A stretch of DNA of 64,000 nucleotides from Gordonibacter sp. An230 (GCF_002159915.1 NZ_NFJP01000021.1:1-64000); one strand, 5' to 3'. Positions 53,782 to 62,929 are shown, counted from the stretch's first letter. Made by a program: numbers and translations. The notes: generated by a model from the letters alone, not told the origin.

Positions 53782-56700
53782 ATGGAAAAGCTGAGCGTGT
53801 CCCGTCGCGGCTTCCTGAAGATGGCGATGGCCACGGCGGGAGCCGCGGCGCTGTCGTCGTCGGGAAGCCCGCTCGTCGCGCTGGCCGATGCCGACGGGAG
53901 CCCTGCGGCAGCCGAGGGGGAGGTGAGGCGCATCCGCACGGTCTGCCGAGGGTGCGGGAAGATGGAATGCGGCGTGTGGGTGACCGTGCAGGACGGCAGA
54001 GCCGTCCGCGTGGAAGGCGATCAGTCATGCTTCACGAGCCGGGGAAACTGCTGCACGAAGTCTCAATCCTCGATACAGGCGTGCTACCATCCCGACCGCC
54101 TGCGCTATCCCATGAAGCGCACCCGTCCCAAGGGCGAGGATCCGGGATGGGAGCGCATCACGTGGGACGAGGCCATGCGGATCAGCGCGGAGAAGTTCGC
54201 CGAGATCAAAGAGAAGTACACCGGCACGGGCATCTTCACCATGAACGGCACGAGCCGCATGTGGGCCATGGGCGGCTATTCGACGCTGTCCATCCTGACG
54301 GGGGCGGTGAACCACCATGTGGCCTCCTGCATCTGCAAGGGCCCGCGCTTCCTCACGACCGCGACCACCGACCAGTACGGCAGCAACTGGATGACGTCGG
54401 CCGAAGAGCCGCGCGTGTACGTGGAGTGGGGCGGCAACATCGAGTACTCCAACTACGACGACAGCTGCCGCAACCTGGTGAACGCGATCAACAAGGCCGA
54501 GACGTTCATCATCATCGACCCGCGCATGACCGGTGCGGGCAAGGAGGCCGACTACTGGCTCAACGTCCGTCCCGGCACCGACCAGGCCATCGCGCTTGCC
54601 TGGGCGAAGATCATCTACGAAAACGACCTCATGGACGAGCTGTACATGAAGCGATGGAGCAACGCCCCGTTCCTTGTGGTGGAGGACATGGAGCCCACGG
54701 GCGGTTGGATGATCGACAACGGCGGCGCGCACGATATGAAAACGCGCCTTCTGAAGGAGTGCGACGTCGTGGAAGGGGGCTCGTACCAGCGGTTCTATGT
54801 GCACGACGCGGCGAAGGCGAAGGAGGGCAAGACGGGCAATGAGGCCCTTTCCTTCTTCGACGTCGAAGTCACGCAATGGGACGGCGAGCACATCACCACC
54901 GACGCCGCGATGACGAATGGGCGCGTCGCCAAGGAGGGCACCCCCTTCGAGGGATGGCTTCCCGAGCCCACGCGCTTCGAGAGCATCGATCCCGACCTCG
55001 TGGGGGAGTACGAGGTCACGCTCAAAGACGGGCGCACGGTGAAGGCCAAGACCGTCTGGCAGTACTACGTGGAGATGCTTGCCGACAAGACGCCCGAATG
55101 GGCCGAGGAGGTCACCGGCGTCAAGGCCGACCTCATCCGCGACGCGTGCCTCGCCTGGGCGACGCGGCCCGAAGGCCAAGACCACGGCAACGGCGGCATC
55201 CACATCAGCCTCGCCATGGACCAGAACGGCAACAACTACCAGACCATCCGCAGCATCATGATGCTCTCGCACATGACCGGCAACATGGACGTCCCCGGCG
55301 GCAACCGCGGGCCCACCCATGCCTACTACAACGACGAGTGCTGGCTACCCTACGCGTTTCTGGGCGGGACGTTCGACGCGAGCCCCGAGGCGGGCAACAA
55401 GTTCGATTCGAACTCTCAGATCGTGGGCGGCGACGATTGGCCCATCACCAAGTGGTACGGCCAGTGGTCCGAGCCGAACAGCATCTGGAAGGCCGTCCTC
55501 GAGGGCGACCCGTACCCCATCGTGGCCGGCGCGAACGATTCGGGCTCGTTCATGAACCACGGCACGTCGGGCCCTGCGTGGGAGGCGATGAACAAGCTGG
55601 ACTTCTGGCTGGAGGCGAACCTCTGGCACCATCCCACGGCCGAGTGCGCCGACATCCTCGTGCCCGTGTACCATTGGCTCGAGATGCGTTTCCCGCGCAT
55701 CAGCCAAGGCCCTCACTGCGGCCTCGCCATGAACGTGCCCTGCGTGGAGGCCCCCGGCGACTGCAAGGACGATCCCATGTTCATGAAGGCGCTCGCCCAG
55801 GCCATGGACTTCCCGTGGAGCACGGACCCCGAGATGCCCGACCCCACGACGGCTGACGCGTGCGAGCGCATGTTCCAGCTGGCGCAGCAGCATTCGATCG
55901 AGCAGAACGGCGAGCGGCTTCCCTTCGACAGCTACGCCGAGTTCGAGGAGGACTTCCAGAAAAACGGCTGGCAGAACGCCAAGAAGGTCTATCCCAAGGA
56001 GATGGGCACCTATCGGCGCTGGGAGACGGGCTACATGACCATCAAGCCCGGCGTCGGACGCGCGGAAGGGGTCGTGGGCTTGGAGGTTCCCGGCTGCGAC
56101 AAGACGCGCCGCTTCGGCTACATCACGCCTACGTCGAAGTACGAGTTGTGGCCGACGGTCATCGAACGCTACGGCATGGGCGGCAAGGCGAACGTCGACC
56201 TGTCCTGGCTCGTGCCCGACTACCGCGAGCCCATGGAGAGCCCGGTGAGCGATCCGGAGCTGTTCGAGGAGTACCCTCTCATCGCCACCACGGGACGGCG
56301 CATCCCGGTGCACTTCCATTCCGAGCATCGTCAGCTGCCCTGGTGCCGCGAGCAGTGGCCCGTGCCGCGCATCGAGATCAACCCTGCCGACGCTGCGAAG
56401 CTTGGCATCGAGCAAGGCGACTGGGTGTGGGTGGAGACGAGGCACGGGAAGATCCGCCAATGCGCCGATCTCTACCACGGCATCGGGGAAGGAGTGGTGA
56501 ACCTCGAGCACGCCTGGTGGTTCCCCGAGCTTTCCGCACCGAACCACGGCGAGGAGCTGTGCAACTGCAACCGCCTTCTGAATCCCGAGAACGTCGATCC
56601 CATCATGGCGTCGCCGTGCATGCGCGGCTTCGCGGTGAAGGTGTACAAGGCCACGCCGGAGAACAGCCCGTTCGGAAATCCCGTTCCCTGCGATTCCGAC

Positions 56701-56787
56701 GGCACCGAGATCATTCACGATGCGGCGGATCCGCGCCTGAGGGAATGGCTGCCCGACTTCTCGCTGAACGGAGGCGATGACCGATGA
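53782..56787 (+). CDS. DMSO-reductase-family molybdopterin oxidoreductase, catalytic subunit (catechol-dehydroxylase-like clade)
   Basis: This 1001-residue enzyme starts with a canonical Tat signal (SRRGFLK, 7-13) and no lipobox. A [4Fe-4S] site follows: VCRGCGKMEC and a further Cys in GNCCTKSQ. The body includes WERITWDEAMRISAEKF, a WGGNIEYSNYDD stretch and a C-terminal dinucleotide-binding domain (PVPRIEINPADAAKLGIEQG). Size, Tat signal, Fe-S and DmsC partners and a membrane LuxR neighbour match the Eggerthella/Gordonibacter enzymes that dehydroxylate catechols, but the sequence alone cannot assign a substrate. It would face the cell exterior and receive electrons from the menaquinone pool. 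GAGAGGAG precedes ATG 53782. Confidence 0.88.
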   Translation: MEKLSVSRRGFLKMAMATAGAAALSSSGSPLVALADADGSPAAAEGEVRRIRTVCRGCGKMECGVWVTVQDGRAVRVEGDQSCFTSRGNCCTKSQSSIQACYHPDRLRYPMKRTRPKGEDPGWERITWDEAMRISAEKFAEIKEKYTGTGIFTMNGTSRMWAMGGYSTLSILTGAVNHHVASCICKGPRFLTTATTDQYGSNWMTSAEEPRVYVEWGGNIEYSNYDDSCRNLVNAINKAETFIIIDPRMTGAGKEADYWLNVRPGTDQAIALAWAKIIYENDLMDELYMKRWSNAPFLVVEDMEPTGGWMIDNGGAHDMKTRLLKECDVVEGGSYQRFYVHDAAKAKEGKTGNEALSFFDVEVTQWDGEHITTDAAMTNGRVAKEGTPFEGWLPEPTRFESIDPDLVGEYEVTLKDGRTVKAKTVWQYYVEMLADKTPEWAEEVTGVKADLIRDACLAWATRPEGQDHGNGGIHISLAMDQNGNNYQTIRSIMMLSHMTGNMDVPGGNRGPTHAYYNDECWLPYAFLGGTFDASPEAGNKFDSNSQIVGGDDWPITKWYGQWSEPNSIWKAVLEGDPYPIVAGANDSGSFMNHGTSGPAWEAMNKLDFWLEANLWHHPTAECADILVPVYHWLEMRFPRISQGPHCGLAMNVPCVEAPGDCKDDPMFMKALAQAMDFPWSTDPEMPDPTTADACERMFQLAQQHSIEQNGERLPFDSYAEFEEDFQKNGWQNAKKVYPKEMGTYRRWETGYMTIKPGVGRAEGVVGLEVPGCDKTRRFGYITPTSKYELWPTVIERYGMGGKANVDLSWLVPDYREPMESPVSDPELFEEYPLIATTGRRIPVHFHSEHRQLPWCREQWPVPRIEINPADAAKLGIEQGDWVWVETRHGKIRQCADLYHGIGEGVVNLEHAWWFPELSAPNHGEELCNCNRLLNPENVDPIMASPCMRGFAVKVYKATPENSPFGNPVPCDSDGTEIIHDAADPRLREWLPDFSLNGGDDR

Positions 56788-57446
56788 GAAACGCCATAGT
56801 GACCGATCTGAACAGGTGCGTGGGGTGTCTGAGCTGCAGCGTGGCCTGCAAAGCCGCAAACGGCGTGCCGGTGGGCTCTTTCTGGAACAAGGTGCTGCGC
56901 ATAGGCCCCAACCCCAAAGCCGAAGGGTCCGTGTTCCCGGACGTGGAGATGTACTTCCTGCCCACGGGCTGCCAGCACTGCTCCGCGCCCGAGTGCGTGA
57001 AGGTGTGTCCCACGCAGGCTTCCTACAAAGCCGCCGACGGCACCGTCCAGATCGACAAGTCCAAGTGCATCGGATGCCAGTTCTGCGTGATGGCCTGCCC
57101 CTATGGCGTGCGCTACCTCAACGAGGAGGAGCGCGTGGTCGAGAAATGCACGCTCTGCGAGCAGAAGACCGCCCAAGGTGAGCTGCCGCAATGCGTCGAG
57201 CAGTGTTGCGCCCGCGCGCGTTTCTTCGGCGACATCGATCAGGGCGTCGAGAACCTCGAGGCTCCGGGCGAGCCGGCCTCCTTCGGCGACGACTCGTCCT
57301 ACGAGACCATGAAGAGGACGCGCGTGAAGCTGGGCGAATATGCGCTTCCCTTCACCGACGACCAGGTGCACCGTCTTCCCGACGTGGGCAACAAGCCGTC
57401 GTTCGCGTACATCCTGCGCGATCGGCAGTGGCGCGGAGAGGAGTAG
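56784..57446 (+). CDS. DmsB-like ferredoxin subunit with four [4Fe-4S] clusters
   Basis: This 220-residue protein has four cysteine groups: CVGCLSCSVAC, CQHCSAPECVKVCP, CIGCQFCVMACP and CTLCEQ with CVEQCC. It links the membrane anchor to the catalytic subunit. Its start overlaps the catalytic stop as ATGA, so translation is coupled. It has no signal peptide and is probably exported with the catalytic subunit. The anchor gene begins four bases after its stop. Confidence 0.9.
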   Translation: MRNAIVTDLNRCVGCLSCSVACKAANGVPVGSFWNKVLRIGPNPKAEGSVFPDVEMYFLPTGCQHCSAPECVKVCPTQASYKAADGTVQIDKSKCIGCQFCVMACPYGVRYLNEEERVVEKCTLCEQKTAQGELPQCVEQCCARARFFGDIDQGVENLEAPGEPASFGDDSSYETMKRTRVKLGEYALPFTDDQVHRLPDVGNKPSFAYILRDRQWRGEE

Positions 57447-57449
57447 ACC

Positions 57450-58310
57450 ATGGAATTGCAATGGCCCTTGATCCTGTTCACGACGCTCGTCGGAGCGAGC
57501 GCCGGGCTGTTCGCCGCGCAGGGGGTCTACGCGCTTGCGGGCAGGGGCGCGAAGGCCCAGGCCCCTGCGCTTGCGGCTAGCGCGATCCTCCTGGTCGTGG
57601 GGGGTGTTGCGGTGTTTCTCCACCTCGAGCACTGGGAGCGCATCTTCAACGGGTTCGGCCACCTCTCGTCCGGCATCACCCAGGAGCTCGTCGCGGTGAT
57701 CGTCATGGCGGCGGCCATGGCGGCGTTCTTCGCCGTGCTGCGTCGCGGCGCGGGCGTGCCGAGGTGGTGCGCCGTGCTGGCCATCGCCGCATCAGCGGCG
57801 CTCGTTTTGGTCATGGGGCTGTCCTACCTCATGGCCGCGCGTCCCGCTTGGAACAACGCCTTGCAGGTGCTCTCGCTGTTCGGGCTGGCTTCTGCCGCAG
57901 GGCCGGGCATCCTCGCCATCTTCGCCAAGGACCCGAAGGACGCCGGGCTCAACGGCGGCTGCGCGCTCGTCGGCACCGTGGCGAACGCAGCCTGCACGGT
58001 GGCCTTCGCGCTCATGATGGCGGGCGCGGTGAGCCAGTTCGTCGACGTGGGATACTATTTCGATCCCAACCACCCCACCGAAGCGATGGTCGAGGCCTCC
58101 GCTTTCAGCCCCTTCTCGTCCGGCGCGGTCGGGCTCACGGCCGGAGCCGTTGCGCTCTCGCTTGCGGCGGTGGCCTTCGCCGTTTACGGCAAAAGGAGCG
58201 GGTCGTGGAAAGCCGCCGGCTCGGGCGTCGCGATCTGCGCGCTCGCGGGCGCGGTGCTGCTGCGCGCGGCGTTCTTCGCCTGCGGAGGCAGCGTGTTCAT
58301 GTTCTACTGA
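57450..58310 (+). CDS. DmsC-like membrane anchor subunit
   Basis: This 286-residue protein has eight hydrophobic helices. The N-terminus (MELQWPLILFTTLVGASAGL) matches DmsC, and HLEHWERIFNGFGHLSSG contains the conserved histidine and hairpin region of the family. DmsC anchors oxidise menaquinol and pass electrons to the B subunit. It follows the Fe-S gene by four bases. The previous molybdoenzyme operon in the window has no such gene, so the two operons differ in how they draw electrons. Confidence 0.88.
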   Translation: MELQWPLILFTTLVGASAGLFAAQGVYALAGRGAKAQAPALAASAILLVVGGVAVFLHLEHWERIFNGFGHLSSGITQELVAVIVMAAAMAAFFAVLRRGAGVPRWCAVLAIAASAALVLVMGLSYLMAARPAWNNALQVLSLFGLASAAGPGILAIFAKDPKDAGLNGGCALVGTVANAACTVAFALMMAGAVSQFVDVGYYFDPNHPTEAMVEASAFSPFSSGAVGLTAGAVALSLAAVAFAVYGKRSGSWKAAGSGVAICALAGAVLLRAAFFACGGSVFMFY

Positions 58311-58482
58311 GCTCGCGACGGGGCTCCGATCCGCGCTCCCCACACCCCTTGCGAACATGCGGATCGGAATCCGTTCGGGGCGCCATCGGACGGCCGCAGG
58401 CTTTCGCGACCGTCCGATGCGATGCCGGTTCGCGCGGGGCCCGGCAGGGCCCCGCGCTTGACGAGGAAGGAAGGGAGGCTTC

Positions 58483-59319
58483 GTGACGAAGATTCTGGAA
58501 GCGGCCTCGAACACGCCGTTCGAGGCGTTCGACGGCATCTACGATCCCTTGGCGGATGCGGATCACGAAGAGGACTTCGACGGGTCGGACGGGCAGCCGG
58601 GCCCGTGCGTCGATGCGATGCCGAGGCCCTCGTTCGTCGGACGTTCCCCCGATCTGCCGGCCGATCAGCGCATAAGCCAGCTGTTCGCGTCCTTGGCGAC
58701 GCGTCGGCGAGTGCTGATGGGCATCCTCGCGTTTCTCGACGAGCCCCGGCGGGCGGACGCTTTGCAGCGAAAGGTGGACGAGCTGCAAGAGCACGACGTC
58801 TCGGTGTACTCGGGACACGATTACTCGTTGCTCCTCGAGGAGGCGGGCGCTGTGCGCAAGACGGACGAGGACGGCGGCGAGTTCGACGAGGAAGCCGAGC
58901 AGGCGCCTGACGTCGTTGAGGTGGACGGCGTGCGCTTCTACAAGCCGACCGATGGAAGGCAGGTGTTCTGGACGCTCACCGGCGAGGGGCGCGCGTACCT
59001 GGAATCGGACGATCCCTTGGGCCGCTTGGCCGACCTGTTGGAGGAAGAGCCCCGGCATCGTGTCGCGTTCGGACGGATGCTCGCGTTCTGCCGCGGGGAG
59101 CGCGGGCGCAGCGTTGAGGAGCTTGCCGCCCTCGTGGATGGCCTCGACCTGCCCGACGGAGTTCGCAGGCACTGCTCGTACTTCGCGCGGAGGCTTGAGC
59201 TGTGCGACGCGCTTGCATGGAACGGAGGGTGGCGCACCACCGCTTCGGGGGAGCGTGGCCTCGAGTCTTTGTTCCCCGACCGCGCCGCGGACGCAAACGG
59301 AGAGGAGGATGGCGCATGA
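58483..59319 (+). CDS. Conserved-looking protein of unknown function in the molybdoenzyme operon
   Basis: The protein has 278 residues. It is soluble and acidic; residues ~1-60 look unstructured (DPLADADHEEDFDGSDG). The centre (LFASLATRRRVLMGILAFLD, then WTLTGEGRAYLE) has the helix-helix-strand rhythm of a winged-helix domain, but no family was recognised. The GTG start has GGAAGGGAGG upstream. It lies between the membrane anchor and the TorD chaperone, and its stop overlaps the chaperone start, so it is translated with it. A role in maturation or in control of the operon is possible. No cysteine motif for metal binding is seen. Confidence 0.7.
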   Translation: MTKILEAASNTPFEAFDGIYDPLADADHEEDFDGSDGQPGPCVDAMPRPSFVGRSPDLPADQRISQLFASLATRRRVLMGILAFLDEPRRADALQRKVDELQEHDVSVYSGHDYSLLLEEAGAVRKTDEDGGEFDEEAEQAPDVVEVDGVRFYKPTDGRQVFWTLTGEGRAYLESDDPLGRLADLLEEEPRHRVAFGRMLAFCRGERGRSVEELAALVDGLDLPDGVRRHCSYFARRLELCDALAWNGGWRTTASGERGLESLFPDRAADANGEEDGA

Positions 59320-60041
59320 GCATGACGGGGAAGCTGATCGAGGGAAAGGCGGACGCCGTCGAACTGGCAGAGGTGCTCGAACGGCGCTCGACCACCTATG
59401 CGCTCCTCTCGAGGCTCTACGTGCGCGAGGTGGACCAGGAGCTGCTCGACGAGATGCACGCGTCGTTGTACCCGGTTTCGACGGGCGACCCGTCCATGGA
59501 CGAAGGGTACCGGCTCGTTGCCACGTACCTTTCGAACCTGTGGACGGGATCGCTGAGCGAGCTGAAGGTTGACTACGCCCGATGCTTCCTGGGCAACGGG
59601 GTGGACGGGTACGCGGCCGCGTACCCCTACGAATCGGTGTACACCTCCGAGAAGCGCCTCATGATGCAGGACGCCCGAGATGAGGTGCTGGCCGTGTACC
59701 GGGCTTGCGGAGTGGGGAAGGCCTCCGATTGGAGGGAAGGCGAAGACCACATCGCCTTGGAGCTCGAGTTCGAGCGCGTCATGGGAAGGCGAGCGGCCGA
59801 GGCCCTGAGGAGCGGCGACGAGGAGGGCGCGTGCGGGCTCCTGGCGACCCAGAAGGGCTTTTTGGAGGAGCATCTGGCCTCCTGGGCGCCCATGATGCTC
59901 GCCGACATGAGGCGCTACGCTCGAACGAAGCTCTATCTCGGGCTGGCGCACCTGACCGAGGGATGGCTCCGAACCGATTCGAGATTCCTTCGGGACGTCC
60001 TCTCGGGCGAGGACGGGGAGGAGCGGCAGGGCAAGGCATAG
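59316..60041 (+). CDS. TorD/DmsD-family chaperone for the second molybdoenzyme
   Basis: This 241-residue helical protein has YARCFLGNGVDGYAAAYPYESV, followed by GEDHIALELEFERVM, both in the position of the TorD signature (Y-x-x-L-F-x-G then E-x-D-H). It would guard the Tat signal of the catalytic subunit until cofactor loading. Its ATG overlaps the previous stop (ATGA) with AGAGGAGG upstream. It is only distantly like the TorD at 39462, as expected for enzyme-specific chaperones. Two hairpins follow. Confidence 0.85.
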   Translation: MSMTGKLIEGKADAVELAEVLERRSTTYALLSRLYVREVDQELLDEMHASLYPVSTGDPSMDEGYRLVATYLSNLWTGSLSELKVDYARCFLGNGVDGYAAAYPYESVYTSEKRLMMQDARDEVLAVYRACGVGKASDWREGEDHIALELEFERVMGRRAAEALRSGDEEGACGLLATQKGFLEEHLASWAPMMLADMRRYARTKLYLGLAHLTEGWLRTDSRFLRDVLSGEDGEERQGKA

Positions 60042-60138
60042 GCCCGACCAAAAACCGGTTTGCGGTCGGCGCGCAGACGCGGTACTCGCGACGTCTTTTG
60101 GCCGACGAAAAAGGCGCGCGCCTCCCGATGGATTGCTC

Positions 60139-60166
60139 GCGCCGAAAAGCCCTGGCGTTTCGGCGC
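60139..60166 (+). terminator. Hairpin after the molybdoenzyme operon
   Basis: GCGCCGAAA (60139-60147) and TTTCGGCGC (60158-60166) pair perfectly around a ten-base loop. CTCTTTCCC follows, a weak T-rich run. It lies about 100 bases after the TorD stop. Confidence 0.55.
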
Positions 60167-60179
60167 CTCTTTCCCTAGA

Positions 60180-60211
60180 CTGTTCACGGACGCCGAGGCG
60201 TCCGTGAACAG
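60180..60211. promoter_or_regulatory. 32-bp near-perfect palindrome upstream of the ArsC/Spx-like gene
   Basis: CTGTTCACGGACGCC (60180-60194) and GGCGTCCGTGAACAG (60197-60211) are exact inverted repeats separated by GA. It ends 40 bases before the ArsC-like start. With a two-base centre it is more likely an operator, or a cruciform/terminator without a T tract, than a normal hairpin. Confidence 0.6.
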
Positions 60212-60251
60212 GAACAAGGTCGACGAGGAAGAGTTGGCGAAAGAGGGCGCG

Positions 60252-60593
60252 ATGAACATCCAGATATTCGGGACCAAGAAAAGCTTCGATACGAAGAAGG
60301 CGCAGCGCTACTTCAAGGAGCGGCGCGTGAGGTTCCAGTTCGTCGATTTGAAGGAGAAGGGGATGAGCAGAGGCGAGCTTGAGTCGGTGTGCCGGGCGGT
60401 CGGCGGCATCGACGCGCTCATCGATCCGAAGGCAAAGGACCAGGATGTGGTGGCGCTGCTCTCGTACCTCTCTCCCGACCAGAAGTTCGACAAGCTGCTG
60501 GAGAACCAGCATGTGCTGGCCGAGCCCGTGGTGCGCAACGGCAGGCAGGCCACGGTGGGCTACGCGCCCGATGCGTGGAAAGGCTGGGAGTAG
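60252..60593 (+). CDS. ArsC/Spx-fold protein lacking the catalytic cysteine
   Basis: This 113-residue thioredoxin-fold protein aligns with the ArsC/YffB/Spx family: IQIFGTKKSFDTKKAQRYF at the start and LLENQHVLAEPVVRNGRQAT in the second half. The family cysteine that opens the CxxC or C-x-x-x motif is Phe-12 here, so arsenate reductase chemistry is not expected. A structural or regulatory role is more likely. AAAGAGGG precedes ATG 60252. A 32-bp palindrome lies upstream, and class III FBPase follows after 140 bases. Confidence 0.75.
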   Translation: MNIQIFGTKKSFDTKKAQRYFKERRVRFQFVDLKEKGMSRGELESVCRAVGGIDALIDPKAKDQDVVALLSYLSPDQKFDKLLENQHVLAEPVVRNGRQATVGYAPDAWKGWE

Positions 60594-60733
60594 ACGGTCT
60601 GGATGGAGACCGAAGCGGGCCTCGCCTCTTCCGTCGAATAATCGTACCGCTTCGGAACCGCTTCGCCCAGGATGGCCAAGAAGAGGGTACCATGTGATCT
60701 TGCAAGAGCGGAGACACCCCCAAGGAGGCCTGC

Positions 60734-62695
60734 ATGGACGTGAGCGAAAAGCGCTACCTCGAGCTTCTTTCCCGTTCGTTTCCCACCGCCGCGAAGGCGT
60801 CGGCGGAGATCATCAACTTGAGCGCCATTCTGAACTTACCGAAGGGCACCGAGTTCTTCGCCTCCGACATCCACGGCGAGTACGAGGCGTTCTCGCACAT
60901 CCTGCGCAACGGCTCGGGCTCCATCCGCCTCAAGATCGACGACGTGTTCGGCGATGCGCTAGGCGAAGCGGAGAAGCGCTCGCTCGCCACGCTCATCTAC
61001 TATCCGCGTGAGAAGATGGAGATCGAGCTGGCGCGGACAGACGACGCGCAAGCGTGGTACGAGCGCATGCTGCCGCGGCTCGTGGCGGTGTGCAAGCGGG
61101 CGGCCCGCAAGTACACGCGTTCGCGCGTGCGCCGGGCGCTGCCCGAGGACTTCGCCTACATCATCGAGGAGCTCATGACCGAGAAGAGCGACGGCGTAGA
61201 CAAGCGGGCCTACTACGTCGCCATCATAGACGCGGTCATCCGCACGGGCCGAGGCGGCGCGCTCATCGAGGCTTTGTGCCTGCTCATACAGCATCTCGCC
61301 ATCGACCATCTGCACATCGTCGGCGACATCTACGACCGCGGGCCGTACCCGGACGTCATCATGGAGACGCTCATGGGCCACCACTCGCTCGACATCCAGT
61401 GGGGAAACCACGACATCGTGTGGATGGGCGCCGCGCTCGGCCAGCGCGGCTGCATCGCGCATGTGGTGCGCAACTGCGCGCGCTACGGCAACCTCTCCAT
61501 CTTGGAGGACGCCTACGGCATCAACATCCTGCCGCTCGCGTCGTTCGCGACGAGCGCCTACGCCGACGACCCTTGCGTCGCCTTCGGCCTCAAGGGAAGC
61601 CCCGACCTGCCGCCGCAGGAGCTGGAGATGAACGTCAAGATACAAAAGGCCATGGCCATCATCCAGTTCAAAGTGGAGGCGCAGCTCATCGACGAGTATC
61701 CGGGATTCGGCCTTGAGGGCCGCAAGCTTTTGGACAAGATCGCTTTCGAGCGCGGCACCGTGGTCGTGGACGGAGTGGAGCACGCGCTCACCGACACGGT
61801 GTTCCCCACGGTGGACCCGGCCGATCCCTACCGCCTCACGCCCGAGGAGGAAGAGGTCATGCAGCGTTTGGAGCAGGCGTTCGCAAACTGCGAGAAGCTG
61901 CAGCGCCACATGCACTTCTTCCTGGAGGCGGGCAGCCTCTACAAGGTGCACAACGGGAGCCTGCTCTTCCACGCGTGCGTGCCGCTCAACGCCGACGGCT
62001 CGCTCATGGAGGTGGACGTGTTCGGAGAGACGTGCAAAGGCCGCGCGCTTTACGACGTGATGGAGCGGTGGGTGCGAGCGGCCTTCAACTCGCCCGATCC
62101 CGAAGAGCGCAAGCGCGGGCGCGACCTTCTGTGGTATATGTGGCTGGGGGAGGGCTCGCCCCTGTTCGCGAAGAGCAAGATGGCCACGTTCGAGCTGTAC
62201 CTCATCGCCGAGAAGGAGGCGCGCAAGGAGGTCAAGAACCCGTTTTACTCCTATCTCGACGACGAGCGGGTGATGGCGGGCATCTTCGAGGACTTCGGCA
62301 TGGATCCCGAGACCTCGCGCATCGTGTGCGGCCACGTGCCGGTGAAAGTGAAGGACGGCGAGGATCCGGTGAAGTGCGGCGGGCGCGTGCTCACCATCGA
62401 CGGCGGGTTCTCGAAGGCCTACCAGCCCACGACCGGCATCGCCGGCTACACGCTCATATCGAACTCGTACGGCTTCGTTCTTGCGGCGCACGAGCCTTTG
62501 GAGTCCGCGCAGGCCGCCGTGGAGCGCGAGCTTGACATCCACTCGTCGCGCAGCGTGGTGGAGCAGCCGGACAAGCGCACGCTCGTGGCCGACACCGACA
62601 GCGGAGCCGAGCTCAAAAGGCAGATCGAGGATCTGGAGAAGCTGCTGGAAGCGTATCGCAAAGGCGAGATCGCCGAGCGGGAGCAGGGGGCGTAA
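60734..62695 (+). CDS. fbp: Fructose-1,6-bisphosphatase class III
   Basis: This 653-residue protein has metallophosphatase motifs FASDIHGEYEAF, GDIYDRGPYPD and WGNHDIVWMG, and later HVPVKVKDGEDPVKCGGR. The length is that of class III FBPases (~640-670), found in Firmicutes and Coriobacteria. It hydrolyses fructose-1,6-bisphosphate for gluconeogenesis, which suits an organism living on amino acids. AAGGAGG lies upstream of ATG 60734. A hairpin (62762-62790) follows about 67 bases after its stop. Confidence 0.93.
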   Translation: MDVSEKRYLELLSRSFPTAAKASAEIINLSAILNLPKGTEFFASDIHGEYEAFSHILRNGSGSIRLKIDDVFGDALGEAEKRSLATLIYYPREKMEIELARTDDAQAWYERMLPRLVAVCKRAARKYTRSRVRRALPEDFAYIIEELMTEKSDGVDKRAYYVAIIDAVIRTGRGGALIEALCLLIQHLAIDHLHIVGDIYDRGPYPDVIMETLMGHHSLDIQWGNHDIVWMGAALGQRGCIAHVVRNCARYGNLSILEDAYGINILPLASFATSAYADDPCVAFGLKGSPDLPPQELEMNVKIQKAMAIIQFKVEAQLIDEYPGFGLEGRKLLDKIAFERGTVVVDGVEHALTDTVFPTVDPADPYRLTPEEEEVMQRLEQAFANCEKLQRHMHFFLEAGSLYKVHNGSLLFHACVPLNADGSLMEVDVFGETCKGRALYDVMERWVRAAFNSPDPEERKRGRDLLWYMWLGEGSPLFAKSKMATFELYLIAEKEARKEVKNPFYSYLDDERVMAGIFEDFGMDPETSRIVCGHVPVKVKDGEDPVKCGGRVLTIDGGFSKAYQPTTGIAGYTLISNSYGFVLAAHEPLESAQAAVERELDIHSSRSVVEQPDKRTLVADTDSGAELKRQIEDLEKLLEAYRKGEIAEREQGA

Positions 62696-62761
62696 CGCAA
62701 GGAATCTCGCCATTTTGATCGGAGCGTCGCTGAGAATGCGGAGGATACGACATGGAAACCG

Positions 62762-62790
62762 CGATCATGCGTCGAGAAGGCGCATGATCG
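62762..62790 (+). terminator. Hairpin downstream of fbp
   Basis: CGATCATGCG (62762-62771) and CGCATGATCG (62781-62790) pair perfectly around a nine-base loop. No T tract follows (TAAGAAGAATT), so it may be a processed 3' end or an operator and not a classic terminator. Confidence 0.45.
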
Positions 62791-62877
62791 TAAGAAGAAT
62801 TCCCAACGGTTCGAGGTGCCCACGTGCGAAGGCGCCGCGTTCGGTTGATAAGTTCTTCATCCGCTAAATGAGCTTTC

Positions 62878-62909
62878 AGGTGTGTCCGCATTATAATGTG
62901 GACACACCT
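62878..62909. promoter_or_regulatory. Palindromic operator overlapping the -10 box of the LacX-like gene
   Basis: AGGTGTGTCC (62878-62887) and GGACACACCT (62900-62909) are exact inverted repeats. The centre contains CATTATAATG, itself palindromic, with TATAAT at 62892-62897 in -10 position. Only one base pair of the 32 is unmatched. A repressor here would block the promoter directly. No good -35 box was found at 17 bases. Confidence 0.7.
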
Positions 62910-62929
62910 TCGGATGAAAAGGGGAGGCG

